DNA of 64,000 nucleotides from assembly GCF_032878955.1 (NCBI RefSeq), contig NZ_CP043839.1, positions 248,001-312,000 of the forward strand. The letters run 5' to 3'. A model generated the notes under the pieces. The model searched no databases, had not been told where the DNA came from, and saw only the letters and a list, made by a program, of their open reading frames with translations. Positions 1 to 8,529 of this stretch are shown here, in pieces (within the stretch, counting starts at the first letter, position 1; every line of letters begins with the position of its first letter). The position numbers were made by a program, and so were the translations under genes. The stretch is from Butyricimonas paravirosa (GTDB taxonomy: Bacteria > Bacteroidota > Bacteroidia > Bacteroidales > Marinifilaceae).

Positions 1-1375
1 ATTCCCCGAGTGTTTTGACGGAAGAGTGAAAACCCTTCACCCGAATGTTGAGGGAGGTATCTTAGCGATACGAGACAACGAGAAACATAAGCAACAGATG
101 GCCGAACTTGGGATAGAACCTATTGATATGGTCGTTTGTAATCTATATCCTTTCAAGGAAACCATTCTTAAAGCAGGAGTTTCACACGAAGAAATTATCG
201 AGAATATCGATATTGGCGGACCGACTATGATTCGGGCGGCAGCGAAGAATTATCCTTTCGTGACGGTGATTACAGATCCGGAAGATTACACGAAAGTAAT
301 CGAGGAAATTCAAGCTCATGGAGATACTTCACTTGAAACCAAAGAGCTATTAGCAGCTAAAGTGTTTATTCATACTTCACACTATGATGCTCTAATAGCC
401 AACTATTTCTCTAAACGATTGAATATTCAATCACCGAAGACCTTGACCTTAACGTTCGAAAAGAAACAAGATCTTCGTTATGGAGAAAATCCACACCAGT
501 CAGCTACTTTCTATACCCAAATTCAGGAGACGGAGGGTACGTTGACCGGGGCGATTCAGTTACATGGAAAAGAATTATCTTATAATAATATCGGTGACAC
601 CGACGGGGCTTTAGAAACCTTGAAAGAGTTCGAAGAACCGACAGTTGTAGCTGCAAAACACGCCAATCCTTGTGGTGTTGGTAGTGCCGCTACTCTTGCT
701 GAGGCCTTCAAGAAAGCTTACGAGGCGGATCCTGTTTCTATTTTTGGTGGAATCATTGCGGTAAACCGGGAAGTAGATAAGGCAACGGCAGAAGTCATGT
801 CCCCTATTTTCTTGGAAGTGATTGTAGCTCCTTCTTTCTCGGAAGAAGCTTTAGCAATTCTTACCAAAAAGAAAAATCTGAGATTATTACAAGTATCAAA
901 TATTAGTAAAAGAGATTATACTTCTCCCAAAGCAAAAACCGTATTGGGAGGTCTGTTGATTCAAGATATGGACCAACAGTTGCTTGATGGTGAATTGAAA
1001 TACGTTACAAATCGTCGTCCTTCGGAAAAAGAACTGGAAGACTTGTTGTTTGCATGGAAAGTTGTCAAGCATACTAAATCTAATGCAATTGCGATTGCAA
1101 AAGACAAATGCACCACGGGAGTTGGTCCGGGACAAGTAAGTCGAATCTGGGCATTGGAAAATGCCATTCGTCAAGGCGGGGAGCGAATTGCGGGGAGCGT
1201 GATGGCATCCGATGCCTTCTTCCCTTTCGCTGATTGTGTTGAGGCTGCCCACAAAGCCGGCATCACCGCGATCATTCAACCGGGCGGATCTATCCATGAT
1301 CAGGATTCGATTGATGCGGCCAACAAGTATAATATTGCGATGATTTTTACTGGAATGAGACACTTCAAACATTAA
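1..1375 (+). CDS. purH: PurH, bifunctional AICAR transformylase/IMP cyclohydrolase (5' end outside window)
   Basis: Catalyses the last two steps of IMP synthesis in the cytoplasm: formylation of AICAR and ring closure. The frame is open to the left edge (from base 2), where it reads FPECFDGRVKTLHP, the typical IMP cyclohydrolase segment, so the gene starts before the window and the GTG at 26 is internal. The visible part holds the end of the MGS-like cyclohydrolase domain and the whole transformylase domain, including the catalytic Lys-His segment AAKHANPCGVG, the KSNAIAIA segment and SDAFFPFAD near the C terminus. The TAA stop at 1373-1375 is followed six bases later by mreB on the same strand, so the two may be cotranscribed. 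Identification is secure. Confidence 0.97.
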   Translation, partial: FPECFDGRVKTLHPNVEGGILAIRDNEKHKQQMAELGIEPIDMVVCNLYPFKETILKAGVSHEEIIENIDIGGPTMIRAAAKNYPFVTVITDPEDYTKVIEEIQAHGDTSLETKELLAAKVFIHTSHYDALIANYFSKRLNIQSPKTLTLTFEKKQDLRYGENPHQSATFYTQIQETEGTLTGAIQLHGKELSYNNIGDTDGALETLKEFEEPTVVAAKHANPCGVGSAATLAEAFKKAYEADPVSIFGGIIAVNREVDKATAEVMSPIFLEVIVAPSFSEEALAILTKKKNLRLLQVSNISKRDYTSPKAKTVLGGLLIQDMDQQLLDGELKYVTNRRPSEKELEDLLFAWKVVKHTKSNAIAIAKDKCTTGVGPGQVSRIWALENAIRQGGERIAGSVMASDAFFPFADCVEAAHKAGITAIIQPGGSIHDQDSIDAANKYNIAMIFTGMRHFKH

Positions 1376-1381
1376 TTGATT

Positions 1382-2404
1382 ATGGGTTTGTTTTCTTTTT
1401 TAACACAAGATATAGCGATCGACTTGGGGACAGCGAACACGATCATCATCATGAATGACAAGATGGTTGTAAACGAGCCATCCATTGTTGCCGTCGATAA
1501 AAAAACAGAGAAGGTAATTGCTATTGGTGAGAGAGCTCGCCAAATGCAGGGTAAGACACACGAGTATATAAAGACCATTCGCCCGTTGAGAGATGGTGTG
1601 ATTGCGGACTTTAACGCTGCCGAACAGATGATTCGGGGTATGATCAAGATGGCAAACGGAAAGAGCAAGTTCTTCTCTCCTTCTTTGCGTATTGTGGTTT
1701 GTATACCTTCTGGAAGTACTGAGGTTGAACTACGTGCCGTACGAGACTCTGCCGAACACGCCGGAGGACGTGATGTCTATATGATTTACGAGCCGATGGC
1801 TGCCGCTTTGGGTATCGGCTTGGACGTGGAAGCCCCGGAAGGTAACATGATCGTGGATATAGGTGGTGGTACCACGGAGATCGCCGTGATCTCTTTGGGA
1901 GGTATCGTTACGAATAAATCCATCCGTATTGCGGGTGATGACTTGACGGATGATATTCAGGAATACATGAGACATCAACACAATATCAAGATTGGGGAAC
2001 GTACAGCAGAAGAAATTAAAATTCATGTCGGTTCAGCTTTGTCCGAACTGGATGAACCTCCTGCCGACTTCGTGGTGCAAGGACCGAATCAGATGACCTC
2101 TCTTCCGGTTGAAGTACCTGTTTCCTATCAGGAGATAGCCCATTGTATCGAGAAATCCATTTCTAAAATTGAAATTGCAATCTTGGCCGCTTTGGAACAG
2201 ACGCCTCCCGAGTTGTATGCAGACATTGTGAACAAAGGAATATACTTGGCCGGTGGTGGTGCATTGTTGCGCGGGTTGGATAAACGTTTGACCGACAAGC
2301 TGAACATTCCATTCCATATTGCTGAAGATCCATTGCGAGCCGTGGCCAGAGGTACGGGAATTGCATTAAAGAACGTGGACAGGTTCTCATTCCTTATAAG
2401 ATAG
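1382..2404 (+). CDS. mreB: MreB, actin-like rod-shape protein
   Basis: Bacterial actin homologue that polymerises under the inner membrane and positions the elongasome. Actin-fold motifs are visible: phosphate-1 loop IAIDLGTANT near the N terminus, phosphate-2 loop VDIGGGTTEIAV in the middle and the adenosine motif LAGGGALLRGL near the C terminus. Length is about 340 residues, normal for MreB. The ATG at 1382 (MGLFSFL) is preferred to the TTG at 1376, which abuts the purH stop. First gene of a compact run mreB-mreC-mreD-PBP2-rodA; mreC begins five bases after the stop. Confidence 0.97.
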   Translation: MGLFSFLTQDIAIDLGTANTIIIMNDKMVVNEPSIVAVDKKTEKVIAIGERARQMQGKTHEYIKTIRPLRDGVIADFNAAEQMIRGMIKMANGKSKFFSPSLRIVVCIPSGSTEVELRAVRDSAEHAGGRDVYMIYEPMAAALGIGLDVEAPEGNMIVDIGGGTTEIAVISLGGIVTNKSIRIAGDDLTDDIQEYMRHQHNIKIGERTAEEIKIHVGSALSELDEPPADFVVQGPNQMTSLPVEVPVSYQEIAHCIEKSISKIEIAILAALEQTPPELYADIVNKGIYLAGGGALLRGLDKRLTDKLNIPFHIAEDPLRAVARGTGIALKNVDRFSFLIR

Positions 2405-2408
2405 TGAT

Positions 2409-3236
2409 GTGAAAGAGATTATAAAACTGATATTAAAATATCATTTTACTATTATTTTTATATTACTGGAAATCGTAAGTTTCTCTCTGATTATTCGTCA
2501 TAACGAATATCAGAGAGCAATTTTCTCTGAAAGTGCTTCTACTCTATTCGGAAACGTCTCGTCAACGATCACGAGCATAAAAGATTATTTTCGTCTAAAA
2601 GAGATGAACGAATCTTTGGCAAATGAAAATATCTTGCTGAAAAATCGTTTGGAAGAGTATGAGCTTTTACGGGATACGATTATCCATGGGACGGTTGTGC
2701 AAGATAGTATACCTGTTTACGAGTATATCGGGGCAAAACAGGTCAACGCAACATATAACCGGACAAAGAATTACATTACTTTAAATCGAGGACGAAAAAA
2801 CGGTCTTCAGAAAGAAATGGCCGTTTGTACTCCGGAAGGGATCGTGGGACTTATTCAGGATTTAAGTGATCATTTTGCCGTAGTCATCCCCTTGATCAAC
2901 GTGGATTCTCGAATTTCGGCCAAAATAAAAAAGAATAACTATTACGGTTCCTTGCAATGGGATGGTAATGATTATGCCTACTCCTATTTGAATGATATTC
3001 CCTATCACGTGGAAGTTAATGCCGGAGATACGATTGTCACTTCCGGCCTTTCAAAAATCTTTCCGGAAGGAATTGTCGTGGGATATGTAGAATCTGTTGA
3101 CAAGGAAACTGCAAACTTCTTAAAGATAAAGGTCAAACTAGCCGTTGATTTCAAGCGCATAAACCATGTTTATGTCATATTGAATAACAAGAAAAATGAG
3201 CAAACAAGTTTAGAAGCCATAAACTATCATGAATAA
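2409..3236 (+). CDS. mreC: MreC, rod-shape-determining periplasmic scaffold
   Basis: Bitopic membrane protein linking MreB to PBP2. One membrane helix near residues 9-27 is followed by a coiled-coil stretch (about residues 60-90, with MNESLANENILLKNRLEEYE) and a beta-rich periplasmic domain containing the family-like segments NRGRKNGLQKEMAVCTPEGIVG and TSGLSKIFPEGIVVGYV. Start is a GTG at 2409, because no ATG lies in a better place after mreB. Its 275 residues are usual for Bacteroidota MreC. The stop codon overlaps the start of mreD by 8 bases, implying translational coupling. Confidence 0.93.
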   Translation: MKEIIKLILKYHFTIIFILLEIVSFSLIIRHNEYQRAIFSESASTLFGNVSSTITSIKDYFRLKEMNESLANENILLKNRLEEYELLRDTIIHGTVVQDSIPVYEYIGAKQVNATYNRTKNYITLNRGRKNGLQKEMAVCTPEGIVGLIQDLSDHFAVVIPLINVDSRISAKIKKNNYYGSLQWDGNDYAYSYLNDIPYHVEVNAGDTIVTSGLSKIFPEGIVVGYVESVDKETANFLKIKVKLAVDFKRINHVYVILNNKKNEQTSLEAINYHE

Positions 3237-3735
3237 TATAAACTATTTCATTCATTTGTTGATACTTTCTTTATTACAGATTGTAATCGTGGATAATATC
3301 CACCTTGGCTCCTATTTTTACTTGAACATTTATATTCTGGCTCTCTACATCTTACCTTATAAGATGAAAGGTATACCATTACTGTTATTCGGGTTCTTTT
3401 TAGGTTTAATCATGGACTTGGCTGATAACACGGTCGGTATTCATGCCGCGGCATCTACTTTCATCGCTTATATTCGTCCCCGGTTATTGCAGTTGACCTC
3501 TACCCGGGAAGAAATAGACGACACGCATGGAGGGCAAGGTCTGACGGATGTCAGGTGGTTTCTGAAATACACGTTTGTTTCCACGCTGTTATTTAACGTG
3601 GTACTGATTTTGACAGAGGCCTTTACTTTTAACGATATGCTGATCTCGATTATCCGGATTATTTTAAGTACCTTTATCTCAATGTTATTCATGCTACTCT
3701 ACTATTTCATCGGAATTAAGAAAGTACAGCAATAA
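3229..3735 (+). CDS. mreD: MreD, rod-shape-determining membrane protein
   Basis: Small polytopic inner-membrane protein of the elongation machinery. The 168 residues are almost entirely hydrophobic with about five membrane segments, and the central FGFFLGLIMDLADNTVGIHA resembles the conserved GLxxDxxxxxxxGxxA signature of MreD. The gene overlaps mreC by 8 bases and lies 34 bases before the PBP2 gene. Sequence conservation in this family is low, so the call rests on topology, signature and position together. Confidence 0.9.
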   Translation: MNNINYFIHLLILSLLQIVIVDNIHLGSYFYLNIYILALYILPYKMKGIPLLLFGFFLGLIMDLADNTVGIHAAASTFIAYIRPRLLQLTSTREEIDDTHGGQGLTDVRWFLKYTFVSTLLFNVVLILTEAFTFNDMLISIIRIILSTFISMLFMLLYYFIGIKKVQQ

Positions 3736-3769
3736 AAGCGTGGTTTTAATCGATTAATGAATTCTTGAA

Positions 3770-5611
3770 ATGAACAAATTCGGGTATAGACAAGGGATTA
3801 TATCAGGAATTATTATCAGTGTATGTGTCGTGTACCTCCTGCGATTGTTTACCTATCAGGTGGTGTCCGACAAATATAAAGTTATGGCTGAAAATAATTC
3901 CCAGCGGACGGAAACCGAATATCCGGCACGAGGATTAATATATGATCGGAATAACAAACTTTTGGTTGATAATCAAGCGGCCTACGATTTAATGATTATC
4001 CCCAACCAGGTAAAAAAATTTGATACTTTAGAATTGATTTCCATTCTGGATATAACGAAAGAATCTTTGGAAAAAAGGATTCAGGATTGTCGGGATTATG
4101 CGAAATTCAAACCTTCGGTTCTTGTTTCTCAGATCCCCGGAAACAAATATGCTGTCCTTCAAGAAAAACTTTATCGTTATCCGGGTTTCTACATACAAAC
4201 CAGAACGTTACGAAAATATAATGTAAGCCATTCTGCAGATGTTTTCGGCTATATCGGAGAGGTGAATTCCGAACAGATGAAAGATCCCTATTATGCACAA
4301 GGAGACTACATCGGGATCAGTGGGTTGGAAAAAACATACGAAAAACACCTTCGCGGTACCAAGGGAAAACGGGTCGTTCTTGTCGACAATAAAAACCGGG
4401 TGAAGGGTTCGTTTGCGGACGGAGAATATGACGAAGATGCCATTGTCGGTGAAAATCTATACACCACGTTAGATGTTGACCTACAAGAATACGCCTACGA
4501 ACTCATGCAGAACAAAAAAGGCGGAATCGTGGCTATTGAACCTTCTACGGGAGAAATATTGGTCAAGATGTCCAGTCCCGGTTATGATCCGCAATTAATG
4601 GTCGGCTTGGATCGGGGGAAAAATTACTCCAAATTGCTAAATGATCCCTTGAAACCCCTATTTGACAGAACGACGATGGCACAATATCCCCCGGGTTCCA
4701 TATTCAAAACCGTTCAGGCTCTGATTGGTTTACAAACAAAAGCGATTTCCCTGCAAACACAATGTACGTGTAGTGGAGGAGCTTATATTGTCGGAGGAAA
4801 ATTCATGAAGTGTCACCACCATAGTTCTCCCGTGAATTTACTCCAGTCCATCGAAAATTCCTGTAACCCCTATTACGCCAATGTTTTCAAGAGAATCTTG
4901 GAATTACCGGAATATAAAACGGTGCGAAATGCTTACGGGGAATGGCGGAAATACGTGATGTCCTTCGGGTTCGGCAATAAGATATGCCCGGATTTCTCCA
5001 ATGAAGTATCCGGTTCTATCCCCACGCAGGAATATTACGACAATGTGTTTAAAACACAAAAATGGTACCCTTCCTACATGATTTCTCTTTCCATTGGTCA
5101 GGGAGAATTAATGATCACGCCGATTCAAATGGCGAATTTGGCCACGATTTTGGCGAACCGGGGATACTATATCACACCACATATTGTAAGATCAATAAAT
5201 GACTCGATTTCCAGCCAGATAAAAAAGCACGTTATTCCCATTGACCGGAAACACTTTGACCCTATCGTGGAAGGAATGCAAATGGTTATCAAGGGGGGAA
5301 CCGGACGACGGGCTCAGGTGGATTCGATTGCAATAGCCGGAAAAACAGGAACCGTGCAAAATCCGCATGGTGACGATCACTCCGTGTTTATTGCTTTTGC
5401 CCCGGTAGAAGATCCTAAGATCGCGTTGATTGTATATGTTGAAAACGGGGTTTGGGGATCACGCTACGCGGCCCCGATTGCCGGTTTATTAATAGAGAAA
5501 TATTTAAAAGGAAAAATATCCGACAAGAAGAAACCTCTTGAAAAAGAGATGTTCCAAGGTAGTCTGATCCATGATACAACCAGTAAAGTAAAAGAAACGA
5601 GCAATGAATAG
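3770..5611 (+). CDS. mrdA: Penicillin-binding protein 2, elongasome transpeptidase
   Basis: Class B penicillin-binding protein that cross-links peptidoglycan during elongation. Residues about 8-28 form the N-terminal membrane anchor; a PBP dimerisation domain follows (ARGLIYDRN near residue 53), then the transpeptidase domain. All three active-site motifs are visible: S310-I-F-K313 (nucleophile Ser310), S364-C-N366 and K525-T-G527. A Cys/His cluster (C332, C334, C348, H349-H351) resembles the one found in many PBP2 proteins. The 613 residues match the family. The gene overlaps rodA by 8 bases, consistent with the PBP2-RodA synthase pair being made together. Confidence 0.96.
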   Translation: MNKFGYRQGIISGIIISVCVVYLLRLFTYQVVSDKYKVMAENNSQRTETEYPARGLIYDRNNKLLVDNQAAYDLMIIPNQVKKFDTLELISILDITKESLEKRIQDCRDYAKFKPSVLVSQIPGNKYAVLQEKLYRYPGFYIQTRTLRKYNVSHSADVFGYIGEVNSEQMKDPYYAQGDYIGISGLEKTYEKHLRGTKGKRVVLVDNKNRVKGSFADGEYDEDAIVGENLYTTLDVDLQEYAYELMQNKKGGIVAIEPSTGEILVKMSSPGYDPQLMVGLDRGKNYSKLLNDPLKPLFDRTTMAQYPPGSIFKTVQALIGLQTKAISLQTQCTCSGGAYIVGGKFMKCHHHSSPVNLLQSIENSCNPYYANVFKRILELPEYKTVRNAYGEWRKYVMSFGFGNKICPDFSNEVSGSIPTQEYYDNVFKTQKWYPSYMISLSIGQGELMITPIQMANLATILANRGYYITPHIVRSINDSISSQIKKHVIPIDRKHFDPIVEGMQMVIKGGTGRRAQVDSIAIAGKTGTVQNPHGDDHSVFIAFAPVEDPKIALIVYVENGVWGSRYAAPIAGLLIEKYLKGKISDKKKPLEKEMFQGSLIHDTTSKVKETSNE

Positions 5612-7028
5612 CAGATCTAATAACCTACTTGCCAACATAGATTGGGTTTCCATTCTATTATACCTGTTGCTTGTATTAATCGGGTGGATAAATATTTACG
5701 CAGCAGTATATGATGAAAATCATAGCAGTATTCTTGATATTTCTCAAAAGTACGGGAAACAGTTGATTTGGATCGGGGCGGCTTTCGTGCTTGCTTTTCT
5801 CGTTCTACTCACGGATAGTAAATTCTTTACCACCTTCTCGATGGTCATTTACGGCATCATGATATTTTTGTTGATTGCCGTCCTGTTTTTTGGTACGGAA
5901 ACCAAGGGTGCGCGTTCGTGGTTTGAAGTCGGGGATTTTCGCATTCAACCGGCGGAGTTTGCCAAATTTGCAACAAACTTGGCCATAGCCTACGTCATGA
6001 GCCGGCATAATTTCAAGGTAATGCGCTTTTCCAGCCTTTTGACCATCGGGTTAATTTTAGCTCTTCCCGCGGGATTGATTATCTTGCAGAACGACACGGG
6101 GTCAGCTCTCGTGTACAGTAGTTTTATACTCGTTCTTTTCCGGGAAGGATTGCATGGCTCTATCCTATTGCTCTGTTTCGTGGCGGCAGCTATATTTATC
6201 ATGGCATTGCTGTATACCCCTTTCACGGTATTGCTTGTCATTATCGGGGGAACACTGATAGCCTTTTATTATTATCGGCACGATATTCGGGAATTATTCC
6301 AGATCATCCTGTTCATCGGGTGTGGTTTCGGGCTTTTCGTCTTGATTAAATGGATGTTTAATCTATCGATTTCCGATTATTATATGTTACTTATCGTTTA
6401 CGTGATTACAAGTATAACCTCGATCTACCCGATATATAAACGGAAGATGAAAAACATGATTACCCTGTTACTGATCTCGTGGTTATGCGTCGGGGCCGCT
6501 CCTTCCGTGAATTATGCTTTTGATCATCTTCAACCTCACCAACAGGATCGTATTAACGAGTTACTGGGTATAAAAGTAGATCCCAAGGGAACAGGATACA
6601 ATGTCACGCAATCCAAAATTGCAATAGGCTCCGGGGGATTACTGGGTAAGGGATTCCTGCAAGGAACACAGACTAAATTGAACTTCGTTCCGGAGCAAAG
6701 TACAGACTTTATCTTCTGCACTGTTGGCGAAGAGTGGGGATTTATCGGGAGTACCCTCGTCATCGTGCTACTGGCAGTGTTTATTTTACGAATTATCAAA
6801 CTGGCAGAACGACAACGTTCCAGTTTTTCCCGGATATATGGTTATGGAGTAGCCTCTATCCTATTCTTCCACGTGGCGGTCAATATTGGAATGACCATTG
6901 GAATGGCACCTGTTATTGGTATTCCTCTTCCATTCTTCAGTTACGGGGGATCATCACTATGGTCTTTTACCATTCTTATATTTATATTTTTGAGATTAGA
7001 TGCCAATCGTTTACAAGTCTTTAGATAA
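5604..7028 (+). CDS. rodA: RodA, SEDS peptidoglycan glycosyltransferase
   Basis: SEDS-family polymerase that works with PBP2 to build glycan strands from lipid II. The 474-residue protein has about ten membrane helices. Family motifs seen include GARSWFEVGDFRIQPAEFAK in the first half, a large periplasmic loop with DPKGTGYNVTQSKIAIGSGG, EQSTDFIFCTVGEEWGF, and the C-terminal PFFSYGGSS. It is somewhat longer than proteobacterial RodA (about 370), which is common in Bacteroidota because of extra helices in the middle. Last gene of the mre operon. Confidence 0.95.
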   Translation: MNSRSNNLLANIDWVSILLYLLLVLIGWINIYAAVYDENHSSILDISQKYGKQLIWIGAAFVLAFLVLLTDSKFFTTFSMVIYGIMIFLLIAVLFFGTETKGARSWFEVGDFRIQPAEFAKFATNLAIAYVMSRHNFKVMRFSSLLTIGLILALPAGLIILQNDTGSALVYSSFILVLFREGLHGSILLLCFVAAAIFIMALLYTPFTVLLVIIGGTLIAFYYYRHDIRELFQIILFIGCGFGLFVLIKWMFNLSISDYYMLLIVYVITSITSIYPIYKRKMKNMITLLLISWLCVGAAPSVNYAFDHLQPHQQDRINELLGIKVDPKGTGYNVTQSKIAIGSGGLLGKGFLQGTQTKLNFVPEQSTDFIFCTVGEEWGFIGSTLVIVLLAVFILRIIKLAERQRSSFSRIYGYGVASILFFHVAVNIGMTIGMAPVIGIPLPFFSYGGSSLWSFTILIFIFLRLDANRLQVFR

Positions 7029-7050
7029 TAAATAAACTTTCTGAACGCTT

Positions 7051-7074
7051 TCCTTGTGGATTTTCAAGGATTTT
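7051..7074 (+). terminator. Weak terminator-like hairpin after rodA
   Basis: Six-base arms TCCTTG (7051-7056) and CAAGGA (7065-7070) with an 8-base loop, followed by TTTTAAT. It sits 22 bases after the rodA stop. The stem is short, so termination may be partial. Confidence 0.4.
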
Positions 7075-7111
7075 AATACATTCGTTCCCAAATGAATTAA
7101 ACACGAGAAGA

Positions 7112-8365
7112 ATGAAAACATTAATTATAAACATAAAGCAACTTGTTCAGGTTGAGGAAGAACCACGTAAATGGGTTACGGGTGCCGACATGGCAAAACT
7201 GGGTATCATTGACGATGCCTACCTTCTGATTAACGAGGATAAAATAGAGGCTTTCGGTAAAATGAGCGAATTGAATCAAGATGCGATTTACGAGGGCACG
7301 GACACGGTGAAGGAAATAGATGCCAAAGGACGTTTGGTTCTCCCCGCCTACTGTGATTCCCACACGCATATCGTGTATGCCGGAAGCCGGGAAATAGAAT
7401 ATATTGATAAAATCAAAGGTTTATCATACGAAGAGATTGCCCAAAGAGGTGGTGGCATTTTGAATTCAGCCGAACGTATCCGGAAGGCATCGGAGGAAGA
7501 GTTATTTGATTCAGCTTATGCCCGTTTGCAAGAGATTGCCTCTCTTGGAACCGGAGCCGTGGAAATCAAGAGTGGTTACGGTTTGGACACGGCGAGTGAA
7601 CTCAAAATGTTGCGTGTGATTAAAAGACTGAGCGAGGAAACACCTTTAACCATAAAGTCCACCTTCCTAGGTGCTCATGCTGTTCCGGTGGAATACAAGG
7701 GACGGCAGACGGAATACGTGGATTTAATCATTAATGAAATGATTCCGGCTGTTGCTGCCGAGGATTTGGCTGATTATATCGACGTGTTCTGCGATAAAGG
7801 ATTCTTCACGGTGGAAGACACGGACAGGATGTTAAATGCCGGAATGAAATACGGATTGCGTGCGAAGATACACGCTAACGAACTGGATTACTCGGGTGGT
7901 ATTCAAGTCGGGGTAAAATACAATGCCTTATCCGTGGATCATCTTGAATATGTCGGGGATGAAGAAATCGCTGCATTAAAAGGTAGTGAAACCATGCCGA
8001 CCGTGTTACCGGGAGCTGCATTCTTTTTGAATATGCCTTACTCTCCGGTTCGTAAAATGATTAATGCCGGACTTCCTGTTGCTTTGGCTTCGGATTTTAA
8101 TCCCGGCTCCTCTCCTTCCGGAAACATGAAATTCGTGATGTCTCTCGGGTGCGTGAATTATAAAATGCTGCCGGAAGAGGTGATTAACGCAACGACCATC
8201 AACTCGGCATACGCTATGGGTGTAGAAGAAGAGTTGGGTAGTATCGCCGTGGGTAAAAAAGCGAATTTCTATATCACGACTCCGATTACTGGAATAGAGT
8301 ATCTTCCATACGCTTACGGGACGGATTTAGTTGAAGCGGTATTCTTAAACGGAGAACAAATTTAA
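7112..8365 (+). CDS. hutI: Imidazolonepropionase (histidine degradation)
   Basis: Hydrolyses 4-imidazolone-5-propionate to N-formiminoglutamate, the third step of histidine degradation. An amidohydrolase fold is indicated by the metal-binding DSHTHIVYAG (H84 and H86), followed by KIHANELDYSGG and the late metal-ligand segment ASDFNPGSSPS. Its 417 residues are the usual length. The product is the substrate of the next gene, ftcD, 164 bases downstream on the same strand. The earlier pathway genes hutH and hutU are not in this window. Confidence 0.96.
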   Translation: MKTLIINIKQLVQVEEEPRKWVTGADMAKLGIIDDAYLLINEDKIEAFGKMSELNQDAIYEGTDTVKEIDAKGRLVLPAYCDSHTHIVYAGSREIEYIDKIKGLSYEEIAQRGGGILNSAERIRKASEEELFDSAYARLQEIASLGTGAVEIKSGYGLDTASELKMLRVIKRLSEETPLTIKSTFLGAHAVPVEYKGRQTEYVDLIINEMIPAVAAEDLADYIDVFCDKGFFTVEDTDRMLNAGMKYGLRAKIHANELDYSGGIQVGVKYNALSVDHLEYVGDEEIAALKGSETMPTVLPGAAFFLNMPYSPVRKMINAGLPVALASDFNPGSSPSGNMKFVMSLGCVNYKMLPEEVINATTINSAYAMGVEEELGSIAVGKKANFYITTPITGIEYLPYAYGTDLVEAVFLNGEQI

Positions 8366-8529
8366 GGAAGCTATGCCCTATTCACATTACAAAAAGGTAT
8401 GGATTCGGAAAGCGTACCGGATAAGATACCCTTAGAAGATTTATTGATTGATGATTTACGATTTCATGATTGAGTAATTAGGAAATCGATACTAAATTTA
8501 TTTTTTGTCAAATTATAAAATTAATATAT

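Noticed and set aside
26..28. GTG as the start of purH
   Set aside because: The frame is open to the left edge and encodes conserved PurH residues before this codon, so it is internal.
896..1372. Long antisense frames inside purH, mreB, ftcD, hppA and others
   Set aside because: They are shadows of firmly identified genes on the other strand and lack recognisable domains.
1376..1381. TTG start for mreB
   Set aside because: ATG at 1382 fits the usual MreB start; TTG directly abuts the purH stop.
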